Shown: one piece after another, positions 6,509 through 15,544 of the stretch
Layout: every line of letters starts with the position of its first letter
Position numbering within the stretch: the stretch's first letter is position 1
From: 13-2-20CM-66-19 sp963760225
GTDB lineage: Bacteria; Pseudomonadota; Gammaproteobacteria; Steroidobacterales; Steroidobacteraceae
Direction of reading: 5' to 3'
Assembly (NCBI GenBank): GCA_963760225.1
Contig: CAVXCD010000002.1
Span: 992,001-1,056,000 of the forward strand
Length of the DNA stretch: 64,000 nucleotides
The notes under the pieces: generated by a model
Seen by the model: the letters and a program-made list of their open reading frames with translations, nothing else
Databases searched by the model: none
What the model was told of the DNA's origin: nothing
Program-made: the position numbers and the translations under genes

Positions 6509-9211
6509 TCAGAAGCGCTGCGAGAAATTGAGGCTGATGGTCCGCGGCTGCGCGGGCGCGATGTAGACCTGATTATCGACCTGCGGATTGGTCTCGGTGA
6601 AGCGCGAGATCTGCGCCCGCTTGTCGGTCACGTTGATGAGGAAAAGCTGGATGCTCATCTTGCCGTTGTCAGCGCCGGCCGACAGATCGAGCAGCCCGTA
6701 GGCCGGCATATTTCCGATAACCAGGCTACTGGGCACGATCAGGTTCGGCGACGTCTGCGTCTGGTAGACGAAGGCGGCCTGCCCGAACGGCGAGAAGTCG
6801 TCGATCGGGCTGAAGGTGTAGCGCGCTACGATGTTGCCCTTAAACTTCGGCACCACCGGCAGGTTCGTGCCCGTCGGCGCCTGCGGGCCGACCCACATGT
6901 ACTCGCCTCCCGGCTGCTTGACGGCCCCGGGGAAGTCGAAGGCGTAATACGTCTGCAGCGTCGGGCAGTTGGTCACGCCAATCTGGCCGCAGTAATTCTG
7001 CGTGAGGTACGGATTGAGGAAGGTGAAGTTGGTGCTCAACATCAGGTGATCGGTCGCCGCCCACTGCAGCTCGTTCTCCAGTCCCTTGATGGTGGCATTG
7101 CCGCCGTTGGCGATGGCGGTGATGCTGGGAGGCACGAGGAACGAGAACTGGAAGTTGTCCCAGTCCTCCCAGAACAGTGCCCCGTTCCAGCGCAGGCGAT
7201 GATCGAACCATGTCGTCTTCCAGCCGATTTCGTAGTTCTTCAGGTAGTCGGGCGCGTAGGTCTGGTTGTTCACTCCACCCACGCGGTTCACGCCACCGGG
7301 GCGGAAGCCCTTCGAATAGGTGGCGTAAATCAGTGCGTCCGCCGTCGGCTTGTAGGTGAGCGTGGCCTTCGGAACGCTGCCCGAGTCGCTGACCTCGGTG
7401 TCGAGGTTGGTGCAGGGCGCGTACTTAGTCAACGGCGGAAGAGGCGCAGGGCCGCCGGGAGCGCCACAAGTATTGCCGAAGTAATTCGTGGCAAAACCGA
7501 AGAAGCCCTCCAGCGAGTTGTCGTAGTGGTAGTAGCGGTACCCGCCAGTGAGCGTCCATTGCGGGCTGATGTCCCAGTCCGCCTGGATGAAGGCCGCCCT
7601 GTCCCGGTCGACGCGCTGCTCATCGGTGAGCCAGATCGTGTTGCCGAAGTTAGGCTGCGAAAAGTAATCGGCGAACCCGCAGCAATTGGGGCTCGCACCG
7701 CCGCCGTTCCCGCCATAGATGCTGACCGGGTTGTAGCCCGGCATGGTGTAGTTCTGCCAGATGTTGTGCAGCTGGCGGTCGATGAAGAGGCCGAACGTCG
7801 CTTTCACCGGCTGATCGGCCGGCGTGCTTACGCGGAACTCGTCGCTCCACTTCTCAAAGTAGCCACCGCCGATCACGTACTCCTGCGGCATGACGGGATT
7901 TACGCCGGAGCACAGGCCCGGGGGGTTGGGCTGTCCCTTTCCAGGGTTGCCAATCCAGCACGACCCTGAGCCGTAGACCCGATCGTAGAACTCCGAGTAG
8001 TCGCTGTATTCAGCGACCGTGTGCGAGGTGCGCTTGAAGTAGCCGCCGGCATTCACGATGTCCCAGCCGCTGTACTTGCCTTCCACCGTCAGGCTGGTCA
8101 GGTACCATGAGTCCCGGGTGCTCTCCGGGCCGAAGTGCGCCAGCTCGAGGTCGCCAACTGTCGGGTCATAGCCGAAGAAACCCCTGGTGGTCAGGTCTTG
8201 AGCCATGATGCCCGGCGTCACCGTCCAGTTGTCGCTGACGTCCATCTTGAGTGCGCCACGGCCGCCCCGGTAAATGGCGGTGTTGTAGTCGCTCGACGCC
8301 CACGGAGCGTTAGTGATCGAGCCCGCGCCAATGGTCGTGGGTGTTGGGCAGGGTGCGACCGTGCCCAGGCCGGTGCCCAGGTGCCAGCTGCCGCTCGGCT
8401 GACCTGCCCACGTCGGGAAGGTGCGCACGCCGTTGACGATGCAAGCGTTGGCGTCGGTGCCCTGGACATTGCTGATGTATCCGGGATCCTGCTCGATCCA
8501 GCCCACCAGGCGTATCGCTGCCCAGGACGCGAGCGGGATGTTGACGAAGCCCTGGACCTCGTAGCCCTTGCCGTGGTCCAGGATGTCGGTGCCAGTCGCG
8601 TCGTAACCAGCCGAGAACTTCGATGCGTCGGGCTTGTTGGTGATGAGGCGGATGGTGCCGGACTCCGAGCTCGCGCCGAATAGCGTCCCTTGGGGTCCTT
8701 CCAGCACCTCGATGCGCTGCATGTCGTAGAGGTGCATGTCGACGGTGCCGTCGATGGTCGTCACCGGGATCTCATCGAGATAGGTGCCGACGGTCGGCTC
8801 CGAGCCTGAGTGATTGCCGTCGCCGCCGCTGACCACGCCGCGGATGAAGGTGTGCGAGCTCCCGGGCTCGGCGTTGCCACCCTCGCTCGAGCCCACGGAG
8901 CGCTGATAGGACACGCTTGGGGCATATTTCACGTAATCGTCAAGGTTGACGATGTTGAGCTGCTGGAGCATCTGGCTGTCCATTACCTGGACGCTGATCG
9001 GCACGGTCTGCAGGTTCTCGGTGCGCTTCTCTGCCGTCACGATGACTTCCTGCAGACCCCCCGAATCGGCGGTGCTGCCCGCTGGCGCGTCGGCACGGGC
9101 CACTGGCACGGCGGCTAGTAGCGTGGCCGCAACAGCAACCCCGCTGCGCAGAGCGAAACGACACCTGAGCGCGTTTTCACGCGCTAATTTCCTACGTCGG
9201 CTACGTGTCAT
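6509..9211 (-). CDS. TonB-dependent outer-membrane receptor
   Basis: This is a 900-residue receptor. The N-terminus is basic, followed by a signal peptide (about 24-41, ending RADA). A TonB box-like EVIVTAEKR lies at about 54-62. The plug domain includes VPISVQVMDSQML, IFIRGV-type FIRGVVSGGD and the IEVLEGPQGTLFGASSESG motif. A long 22-strand barrel region ends in TISLNFSQRF, the typical terminal strand. Such receptors import siderophores, cobalamin or glycan/sterol-type compounds with energy from TonB-ExbBD. Barrel loops contain several Cys-containing inserts. It lies about 100 bases downstream of a TPR-sulfotransferase on the same strand, an arrangement repeatedly seen in proteobacteria. 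The substrate is unknown. Confidence 0.95.
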   Translation of the reverse strand: MTRSRRRKLARENALRCRFALRSGVAVAATLLAAVPVARADAPAGSTADSGGLQEVIVTAEKRTENLQTVPISVQVMDSQMLQQLNIVNLDDYVKYAPSVSYQRSVGSSEGGNAEPGSSHTFIRGVVSGGDGNHSGSEPTVGTYLDEIPVTTIDGTVDMHLYDMQRIEVLEGPQGTLFGASSESGTIRLITNKPDASKFSAGYDATGTDILDHGKGYEVQGFVNIPLASWAAIRLVGWIEQDPGYISNVQGTDANACIVNGVRTFPTWAGQPSGSWHLGTGLGTVAPCPTPTTIGAGSITNAPWASSDYNTAIYRGGRGALKMDVSDNWTVTPGIMAQDLTTRGFFGYDPTVGDLELAHFGPESTRDSWYLTSLTVEGKYSGWDIVNAGGYFKRTSHTVAEYSDYSEFYDRVYGSGSCWIGNPGKGQPNPPGLCSGVNPVMPQEYVIGGGYFEKWSDEFRVSTPADQPVKATFGLFIDRQLHNIWQNYTMPGYNPVSIYGGNGGGASPNCCGFADYFSQPNFGNTIWLTDEQRVDRDRAAFIQADWDISPQWTLTGGYRYYHYDNSLEGFFGFATNYFGNTCGAPGGPAPLPPLTKYAPCTNLDTEVSDSGSVPKATLTYKPTADALIYATYSKGFRPGGVNRVGGVNNQTYAPDYLKNYEIGWKTTWFDHRLRWNGALFWEDWDNFQFSFLVPPSITAIANGGNATIKGLENELQWAATDHLMLSTNFTFLNPYLTQNYCGQIGVTNCPTLQTYYAFDFPGAVKQPGGEYMWVGPQAPTGTNLPVVPKFKGNIVARYTFSPIDDFSPFGQAAFVYQTQTSPNLIVPSSLVIGNMPAYGLLDLSAGADNGKMSIQLFLINVTDKRAQISRFTETNPQVDNQVYIAPAQPRTISLNFSQRF

Positions 9212-9311
9212 CGCTTGAGCCCCGTTTCGTAATTGGTTGTGGTAATCACGCAGCTGCCCTGAGCCCTTGCAGCCTACGCGAAGCGGATCGATTTACAAGA
9301 TGGCGGACCGC

Positions 9312-11417
9312 TCAGGGCGCGGGCGGCGGCTGCGGGTAGGCGCCGAGTGCGGGACCGAGGGCGGACTTCAGCGGCTCGAGCCACGGCTCGTAGTGTCGCC
9401 AGTGTTCAAGCGCATCGCGGAAAATGGGTTGACGAACCTGCTCAGAGCTCGCGGTGCGCACGGCGCGCTCGTTCTCGTAGAACCGCAGGCATCTCTCCTC
9501 GAAGGGCAGTCCGCAGTACTCGAGCAGGCGGCGGACCTCGGCTTCCGTGTCCTCGATCATCGACTCGTAGAACACACGGTGTATGCGGCCCGGCAGCACC
9601 GCATCGAAGTGCGCCATGAGAGCGACGTAGTCGTGGTAATAGCGTCCGAGGTCCTCGAGGTCATAGGTGAAGCTCTGCCCGCGCGCAAAGTGCTGCTTGA
9701 AGCAGGAGAAGCAGCATCCGAGCGGATGGCGCCGGGCATCGATGACGCGGGCGTTGGGCAGGATCAGTTGAATCAGTCCGACATAGAGACAGTTGTTCGG
9801 CATCTTGTCGATGAAGAAGGGCGCGGAGCTGCGGCGCAGAATCCGCGTGCGTGCCAGGTAGCGCTCGCCGAGTTCGCGCAGCTGAGCCGGCGTCAGCGCT
9901 GCCAGCTCCGCAAAAAAGCTGCCGCCCGGGTCGGACTCATTCCGTGCGGCGAGGTCGCGCGCGATCATGGGTATGTCCGGCAGCTCCATGGTTCCCTCGA
10001 CCAGCGGGTGGCTCGCGAGGATCTGCTCGATGAGGGTCGAGCCCGCGCGCGGCAGGCCGAGGATCATGATCGGGTCGGGTGCCGCGACGCCGGCGCCGGC
10101 GCGCGCGGCGAAGAACTCTGCGGTGAAGAGCTCCTGCGAGCGGCGCACGAAACGCGAGTTGTCGTCCGCTCTGTAGGGGTGCCACTGGCGGCGCAGGGCG
10201 TTGCCGCGCGCGTAGTGGGCGAAGGATTCCTCCCAGGAGGCGGCATCTTCGAGCGCCTTGGCAAGCGCAAACTCGAAGTGCAGGCGATCCTCGTCGGCCA
10301 GATCATCGCGCGCCAGTGCGTCGCGCAGCGCGTCCACATCGGCGTCCGAGAACCGGAAGGTCTTGAGATTGGCGAGGCTCCACCACGCCTCGCCGAGGGT
10401 CGGCTCCATCGCGATCGCGCGTCGATACGCTGCAATGCTGTCGGCCGACCGGCCGGTCGTCTTCAGTGAGTGGCCGTAGCTCATCCACACCTTGGGCTGC
10501 TGCGGAAACTCGCGCAGCGCCGCTTCGTAGATACGGATGGAGCCGAGGTAGTCGCCGAGATTCGCCAGTACCGCGGCCTGCAGGTTGCGATAGCCGGGAT
10601 TGCGCGGCTCCTTCGCGAGCAGACGCTCCACCTGCGGCAATGCCTGATCCGCCTTGCCCTGACGATTGAGTACCAGTGCATAGTTGTGCCGGGCGGCATC
10701 GAAGCTCGGCGCGAGCTCGAGGCAGCGCGCGAGCAGCCGCTCGGCTTCCGGATAGCAACGCGTACGGCCCACGACCTCCGCCAGCATGCGCAGCGCCGCC
10801 ACGTCCGTGGGGTGTCCATTGAGATGCATGCGCAGGCGCTCTTCTGCGCGCTGCAGGTCGTTCCTCACCAGCGCCACGGCCGCATCCATCAGACGCGGGT
10901 CCTTGTTGGCGGTCTCGAGGAAGTGCGCCCGGGCCTGATCGGCGCCGCTCGCATCGCCCTGCGCATCCAACTGGTCGGCGAGCAGCCGCCACCCGTCGGG
11001 CGAATCAGGCTTGAGCAGCAGTGCGCGGCGCAGCGCCGGGACGGCCTCCCGCGCACGGCCCACCTCACCGAGTGCCGCCCCGAGCTCGAGGTGCACCGGG
11101 GCCGCGCGCGGCTGCTCACGGGCGAGCGGCTCGAGAACTGCGAGCGCCGCCTGGGTCTGCCCGGTGATGCGGTGCGCGGCACCGAGGATCAGTCGTGCGA
11201 GCGGGTGCGCCGGGACCACCTTGAGGATCTCACCCGCCTGCTGCGCAGCCAGGCGCGCGTCGCGCTCCAGCAGTTGGCGCGCGTGGGCGAGCGCCACCTC
11301 GAGGGTTCCAGCCGGCTCCGAAGCGTCGCTCAATATCCTCCGCCTTCGCCCCTTGTCGGCAGGACGCAACCTCGAGTGAACGCTCGGCCACCGAGAACTG
11401 CATAGATCGTATTGCAA
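9312..11417 (-). CDS. TPR-repeat sulfotransferase
   Basis: The N-terminal two-thirds consist of tetratricopeptide repeats (for example AVPALRRALLLKPDSPDGW and SIAAYRRAIAMEPTLGEAWW). The C-terminal domain (about 450-690) is a Sulfotransfer_3-type sulfotransferase with the PAPS 5'-phosphosulfate loop LPRAGSTLIEQILASHP and a distal DARRHPLGCCFS segment. It should transfer sulfate from PAPS to an unknown acceptor. No ATG begins this frame. TTG at 11417 is chosen because AAGGAG lies six bases upstream; TTG at 11333 is the alternative and would remove 28 odd residues. The frame stays open far upstream only as a shadow of other genes. It precedes the TonB receptor. Confidence 0.88.
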   Translation of the reverse strand: MQYDLCSSRWPSVHSRLRPADKGRRRRILSDASEPAGTLEVALAHARQLLERDARLAAQQAGEILKVVPAHPLARLILGAAHRITGQTQAALAVLEPLAREQPRAAPVHLELGAALGEVGRAREAVPALRRALLLKPDSPDGWRLLADQLDAQGDASGADQARAHFLETANKDPRLMDAAVALVRNDLQRAEERLRMHLNGHPTDVAALRMLAEVVGRTRCYPEAERLLARCLELAPSFDAARHNYALVLNRQGKADQALPQVERLLAKEPRNPGYRNLQAAVLANLGDYLGSIRIYEAALREFPQQPKVWMSYGHSLKTTGRSADSIAAYRRAIAMEPTLGEAWWSLANLKTFRFSDADVDALRDALARDDLADEDRLHFEFALAKALEDAASWEESFAHYARGNALRRQWHPYRADDNSRFVRRSQELFTAEFFAARAGAGVAAPDPIMILGLPRAGSTLIEQILASHPLVEGTMELPDIPMIARDLAARNESDPGGSFFAELAALTPAQLRELGERYLARTRILRRSSAPFFIDKMPNNCLYVGLIQLILPNARVIDARRHPLGCCFSCFKQHFARGQSFTYDLEDLGRYYHDYVALMAHFDAVLPGRIHRVFYESMIEDTEAEVRRLLEYCGLPFEERCLRFYENERAVRTASSEQVRQPIFRDALEHWRHYEPWLEPLKSALGPALGAYPQPPPAP

Positions 11418-11561
11418 GTTCAGCTCCTTAGGGTAGGCGCCGCGGACCGGCATGCAGCGCCGAGCCCCCAGTAAGAGAGATGGGTTTTCGGGGCGGATTG
11501 CGGCACATTCGTCTCCTGCGCCGCCCTCTTGCGGCGCGTGGCACTGCGGAGAAATGACTCG

Positions 11562-12779
11562 TTGAACGAATCTGCCCCCGCTCTCCCCCGGGTTGGCGCC
11601 GCCGGCGGCACCGCCGTCGGCATCCTCGCCGCCATCAGCTTCTGCCACCTGCTGAACGACATGATGCAGTCGCTGCTGCCGGCGCTGTATCCGATGCTCA
11701 AGGGCTCCTATCGGCTGTCGTTCGGGCAGATCGGCCTGCTGACGTTCACTTTTCAGTTCACCGCCTCGCTGCTGCAGCCGCTGATCGGCGCCTTCGCCGA
11801 CCGGACGCCGCGGCCTTACTCGCTGGCGGCCGGCATGGGTTTCACGCTCGCGGGACTGCTGCTGCTCGGCTTTGCCGACAGCTACGCGCTGCTGCTGTGC
11901 GCCGCGGCGCTCATCGGTACCGGCTCCTCGGTGTTCCACCCGGAGTCCTCGCGCGTGGCACGCATGGCCTCGGGCGGCAGGCACGGGCTGGCGCAGTCGG
12001 TGTTCCAGGTCGGCGGCAACCTCGGCTCGGCCGCGGGGCCCTTGCTTGCCGCATTCATCGTGCTGCCGCACGGCCAGTCGAGCGTCGCCTGGTTCTCGGT
12101 GGTCGCGCTGCTCGGCATGCTGGTGCTGGTGAATGTCGGGCATTGGTACAAGTCGCACGGCATCCCGCGCCTCGCGCGCGCTGCCGCCGCACCCCGCGCG
12201 CCGCCGCCGCCACACGTGGCGCGCGGCATCAGCGTGCTGCTGGCGCTGGTGTTCTCCAAGTACTTCTACCTGGCGAGTATCACCAGCTACTACACCTTCT
12301 ATCTCATCGAGCAGTTTCACGTCTCGGTGCGCAGCTCGCAGCTGCATCTGTTCCTGTTCCTCGCCTCCGCCGCCGTCGGCGGCATGCTCGGCGGCCCGCT
12401 CGGCGACCGGCTCGGCAGCAAATACATCATCTGGGTGTCGATCCTCGGCGTGCTGCCCTTCACGCTGCTGCTGCCGTACGCCAATCTCTTCTGGACCAGC
12501 GTGCTCACCATCCCGATCGGTCTGATCATCGCCTCGGCGTTCCCCGCCATCGTGGTGTACGCGCAGGATCTGCTGCCGGGCCGCACCGGCATGGTGGCGG
12601 GACTGTTCTTCGGCTTCGCGTTCGGCATGGGCAGCGTCGGCGCGGCGGTGCTCGGCAGGCTCGCCGACCACGTCGGCATCACGGTCGTCTACCAGCTGTG
12701 CGCATTCCTGCCGCTCATCGGGCTGCTGGCCGGCTTCCTGCCCGACGTCCACAAGTATCGCCCGCAGCAGGCACGTTGA
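11562..12779 (+). CDS. MFS transporter, fosmidomycin-resistance (Fsr) type
   Basis: The carrier has about 405 residues and 12 hydrophobic segments. It opens with the Fsr-like signature AISFCHLLNDMMQSLLPALY and continues LKGSYRLSFGQIGLLTF, then FADRTPRPYS and SSVFHPESSRVAR, all close to the fosmidomycin-resistance protein layout. It would export a small, possibly anionic compound using the proton gradient. TTG at 11562 places the first residues as in relatives; TTG at 11529 in the same frame is the other option. It ends 15 bases before the metallophosphoesterase gene, so the two are probably co-transcribed. The real substrate is unknown. Confidence 0.9.
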   Translation: MNESAPALPRVGAAGGTAVGILAAISFCHLLNDMMQSLLPALYPMLKGSYRLSFGQIGLLTFTFQFTASLLQPLIGAFADRTPRPYSLAAGMGFTLAGLLLLGFADSYALLLCAAALIGTGSSVFHPESSRVARMASGGRHGLAQSVFQVGGNLGSAAGPLLAAFIVLPHGQSSVAWFSVVALLGMLVLVNVGHWYKSHGIPRLARAAAAPRAPPPPHVARGISVLLALVFSKYFYLASITSYYTFYLIEQFHVSVRSSQLHLFLFLASAAVGGMLGGPLGDRLGSKYIIWVSILGVLPFTLLLPYANLFWTSVLTIPIGLIIASAFPAIVVYAQDLLPGRTGMVAGLFFGFAFGMGSVGAAVLGRLADHVGITVVYQLCAFLPLIGLLAGFLPDVHKYRPQQAR

Positions 12780-12794
12780 TATCCTGCGCCGCCT

Positions 12795-14177
12795 ATGGCC
12801 TCCGCAAGCAAGCGACGCGGCACGGACGCAGCCGGCAAGCCGCCGGCCTCGCGGCAGCTCACCCAGCCGGTATTCGCGCAGCCTGAGCCGACGCCCGATC
12901 CCACGCTGTTTCGCGTCCGGCACGCTTCGGATGCGCCCGCCTACCGCCGCATCGACGAGTTGAACCGCGAGCACCGCATCGCGCCGCTGCCCTTCCCGGC
13001 GCCGCGCGGCCTGCCCGAGCCGCGCCTGACACTCACCGAGGTCCTGGGCGGCGATGCGCGCCGCACCACCGCGATCAGCGCCGGCGGACAGCTGGTGTTT
13101 CACGCCACCGGTGACTGCGGCAGCACGCGCGGACCGGCCACGCAGAACCAGGTGGCCGACAAGATGGTGGGGGACTTCACCGAGAGCGCAGCGCGCGAGG
13201 TGCCGCAGTTCGCGCTGCTGCTCGGGGACATCGTCTACAGCTTCGATGAGCCGCAGTACTTCTACGACCAGTTCTACGAGCCCTATCGCAACTATCCCGC
13301 TCCGATCCTCGCGGTCGCCGGCAATCACGACGGCATGGTCTCGCCGCTGGCGCACGCCGCCAGCCTCGCCGCGTTCCTGCGCAACTTCTGTGCGAGCACG
13401 TTCGAGGTCACGGCGGAAGCCGGCGGGCTGTCGCGCACCGCCCAGATCCAGCCGGGCGTGTTCTACACGCTCGAAGCGCCGTTCGTGCGCATCATCACGC
13501 TCTACAGCAACACGCTCGAGGATCCCGGGGTGATCGCCAACGCCAGCATCGGCTCCTCGCAGCTCAAGTTTCTGCGCGCCGCGCTCACGCGCGTGCGCAG
13601 CGGCGGCTACACCGGCGCCCTGCTGCTGGCGCATCACCATCCGCCCTACTCGGCCGGCGGCACGCACGGCTGGAGCGTGGACATGCAGGCGCAGATCGAT
13701 GCCGTCTGCACCAGCGTCGGCGTGTGGCCGCACGCGGTGCTCGCGGGGCACGTCCACAACTACCAGCGTTTCACCCGTACGCGCCCCGGCGGCGAGCAGA
13801 TCCCCTACCTCGTGTGCGGCAACGGCGGCCACAACCTCGTGTCGCTCACCAGAGCCGGGGCGCCGCCGTTGCGTACTCCGCAGATCCTGCAAAGCGCCGG
13901 CCCCGGCGCCGATCAGATCGTGCTGGAGAACTACGACTGCCTCAACTACGGCTACCTGCGGGTACTGGTGAATTCCACGCAGCTGCGCATCGAGTACCAT
14001 CCGGCCGCCGACGGTGCCGGCGCCAAGACCCCCGACGACGCGGTGACCGTCGATCTGGCCACACGCCGGCTGGTGCAGTTCACGGCACGCGATCTCGGCT
14101 GGCCGCGCGCGGCACGCGCGGTGCGCACCGCGGCCGGGCAGCGCCCGCGCCGCGCGCCCCGCAAGGCGCGCCGATGA
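12795..14177 (+). CDS. Calcineurin-like metallophosphoesterase
   Basis: This 460-residue protein has the dinuclear metallophosphoesterase motif set in order: GDCG (residues 106-109), GDIVY (144-148), GNHDG (176-180), then LAHHHPPYS and AGHVHNYQRF. A long N-terminal region (1-75) without signal peptide precedes the catalytic domain, which also differs from secreted purple acid phosphatases. It should hydrolyse a phosphomonoester or diester with Mn/Fe/Zn. Its stop overlaps the next ATG (ATGA), so it is translationally coupled to the WbuC-like cupin. The substrate is not indicated. Confidence 0.92.
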   Translation: MASASKRRGTDAAGKPPASRQLTQPVFAQPEPTPDPTLFRVRHASDAPAYRRIDELNREHRIAPLPFPAPRGLPEPRLTLTEVLGGDARRTTAISAGGQLVFHATGDCGSTRGPATQNQVADKMVGDFTESAAREVPQFALLLGDIVYSFDEPQYFYDQFYEPYRNYPAPILAVAGNHDGMVSPLAHAASLAAFLRNFCASTFEVTAEAGGLSRTAQIQPGVFYTLEAPFVRIITLYSNTLEDPGVIANASIGSSQLKFLRAALTRVRSGGYTGALLLAHHHPPYSAGGTHGWSVDMQAQIDAVCTSVGVWPHAVLAGHVHNYQRFTRTRPGGEQIPYLVCGNGGHNLVSLTRAGAPPLRTPQILQSAGPGADQIVLENYDCLNYGYLRVLVNSTQLRIEYHPAADGAGAKTPDDAVTVDLATRRLVQFTARDLGWPRAARAVRTAAGQRPRRAPRKARR

Positions 14178-14665
14178 GGATCGTGCCGCGCACGCTGCTC
14201 GACGAGTTGGCCGCGAAAGCGGCGCTGAGTCCGCGCGCCCGGGCCCATTACAACATCCATGACGCCCCCAGCGACCTCGTGCAGCGCTTCGTGGTGGTCG
14301 CGCTGCGCGATTCATATTTCCGGCCGCACCGCCACACCGGCAGGTCGGAGCTCGCCACGGTGCTGCGCGGGCGGTTCGACGTGCTCACTTTCGATGAGCG
14401 CGGCCGCGTACAGGCGCGCTACGCGGTCGGCGATGGCACCGACAGCATCGCCTACGAGACACCCCGGGATACCTGGCATACGCTGGTGCCGGACGTCGCG
14501 GCCGGCGGCGCCTTCCTCGAGATCAAGGAAGGCCCGTACGACCCGGCGACGGCCACGCAGTTCGCTGCGTGGGCGCCGGCCGAAGGCGCGAGCGGCGTCA
14601 GCCGATTCCTCGAGTGGCTGCGCAGCGCACAGCCGGGCGACCTGCCGGCGGATGCGCTCGACTAG
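14174..14665 (+). CDS. WbuC-family cupin-fold metalloprotein
   Basis: The protein has 163 residues and resembles WbuC, a small cupin-fold protein first noted in O-antigen clusters. Matching features are the N-terminal RARAHYNIHDAPSDLVQRF, then SYFRPHRHTGRSELATVLRG with metal-ligand histidines, and ETPRDTWHTLVPD. No polysaccharide genes surround it here, so the name reflects family only. The ATG overlaps the stop of the metallophosphoesterase gene. Its own TAG shares the palindrome CTAG with the stop of the convergent downstream gene, leaving no intergenic space. Confidence 0.85.
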   Translation: MRIVPRTLLDELAAKAALSPRARAHYNIHDAPSDLVQRFVVVALRDSYFRPHRHTGRSELATVLRGRFDVLTFDERGRVQARYAVGDGTDSIAYETPRDTWHTLVPDVAAGGAFLEIKEGPYDPATATQFAAWAPAEGASGVSRFLEWLRSAQPGDLPADALD

Positions 14666-15495
14666 GGGACGACGAGCTGCTCGAGATACCGCCCGAGCTG
14701 ATCGCCGCTGACCAGCGAGTCGACGTAGCCGAAGGTGCCTCCCTCGCTCACTTCGCGCCCGGCCGCGAGCACGGCGGTCATGGCCGCGCGGTACAGCGTG
14801 GTCGACAGGCTGATGCGCTTCACTCCGGCGGCGGCAAGGTCCGCGATCGCAAAGGACTTGCCCCGCATGCCGATCATGAAGTTCACCGGTTTGCCGACGG
14901 CGCTGCACACCGCGCGCACCGCCGCCAGATCCGGCAACCCCGGGGCGAACAGCACGTCGGCGCCGGCGCGCTCGAATGCCTGCAGCCGGCGTATGGTGTC
15001 GTCGAGATCCGCCCTGCCGTGCAGGAAGTTCTCCGCGCGCGCGGTGAGCGTGAAGGGAAACGGCAGGCGCCGCGCCGCTGCCACAGCGGCCGCGACGCGC
15101 TCCACCGCGTGGCCCATGTCATAGATCGGTTTGTTGGGGTCGGTGCTCGCATCCTCGATCGATCCTCCGACCAGTCCGGTCGCAGCGGCGAGACTGATGG
15201 TCTGCGCGACCGCTGCCGGCGAATCGCCGAAGCCGTTCTCGAGATCCGCCGCCACCGGACAGGGACTGAGTGAGGCGATGAGGCGTCCGTGCCCGAGCGC
15301 CTGCTCGCGCGTGATCTGGCCGTCGAGCCGGCCGAGCGTGGCGGCGCACGCCGAGCTCGAGGTGGCGAGCGCCTTGAAGCCGAGGCCGCTCATGATGGCC
15401 GCCGAAGCGCCATCCCAGACGTTGGGTATGACGAAGAGAACCGGCGCCTCATGCAGCGCCCGAAACCGTGCCCCGAGCTCGTTCAGGTCCGCCAT
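14662..15495 (-). CDS. Isocitrate lyase/PEP mutase-family protein
   Basis: The protein has 277 residues with a TIM-barrel of the PEP mutase/isocitrate lyase superfamily. It shows VIPNVWDGASAAIMSGLGFKA near the start, ADLENGFGDSP (metal-binding acidic loop), GGSIEDAST, FTLTARAENFL and GADVLFAPGL. The classical isocitrate-lyase KKCGH loop is absent, so it is one of the oxaloacetate-hydrolase/carboxyvinyl-carboxyphosphonate mutase-like enzymes cleaving or rearranging a 2-oxo or 2-hydroxy acid; which one is not clear. The ATG at 15495 has GGGAG upstream. It is divergent from the GH17-like gene with about 50 bases between starts. Confidence 0.88.
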   Translation of the reverse strand: MADLNELGARFRALHEAPVLFVIPNVWDGASAAIMSGLGFKALATSSSACAATLGRLDGQITREQALGHGRLIASLSPCPVAADLENGFGDSPAAVAQTISLAAATGLVGGSIEDASTDPNKPIYDMGHAVERVAAAVAAARRLPFPFTLTARAENFLHGRADLDDTIRRLQAFERAGADVLFAPGLPDLAAVRAVCSAVGKPVNFMIGMRGKSFAIADLAAAGVKRISLSTTLYRAAMTAVLAAGREVSEGGTFGYVDSLVSGDQLGRYLEQLVVP

Positions 15496-15544
15496 GCGAA
15501 GTCTCCCGCGCCTGAGAGGACTGCGGTGGGCGCGCAGCGGCAGT

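Noticed and set aside
11418..14315. Very long minus-strand frame continuing upstream of the sulfotransferase
   Set aside because: It lies antisense to the MFS and metallophosphoesterase genes, is Arg/His/Gln-rich and lacks any domain; it is a GC-rich shadow frame.
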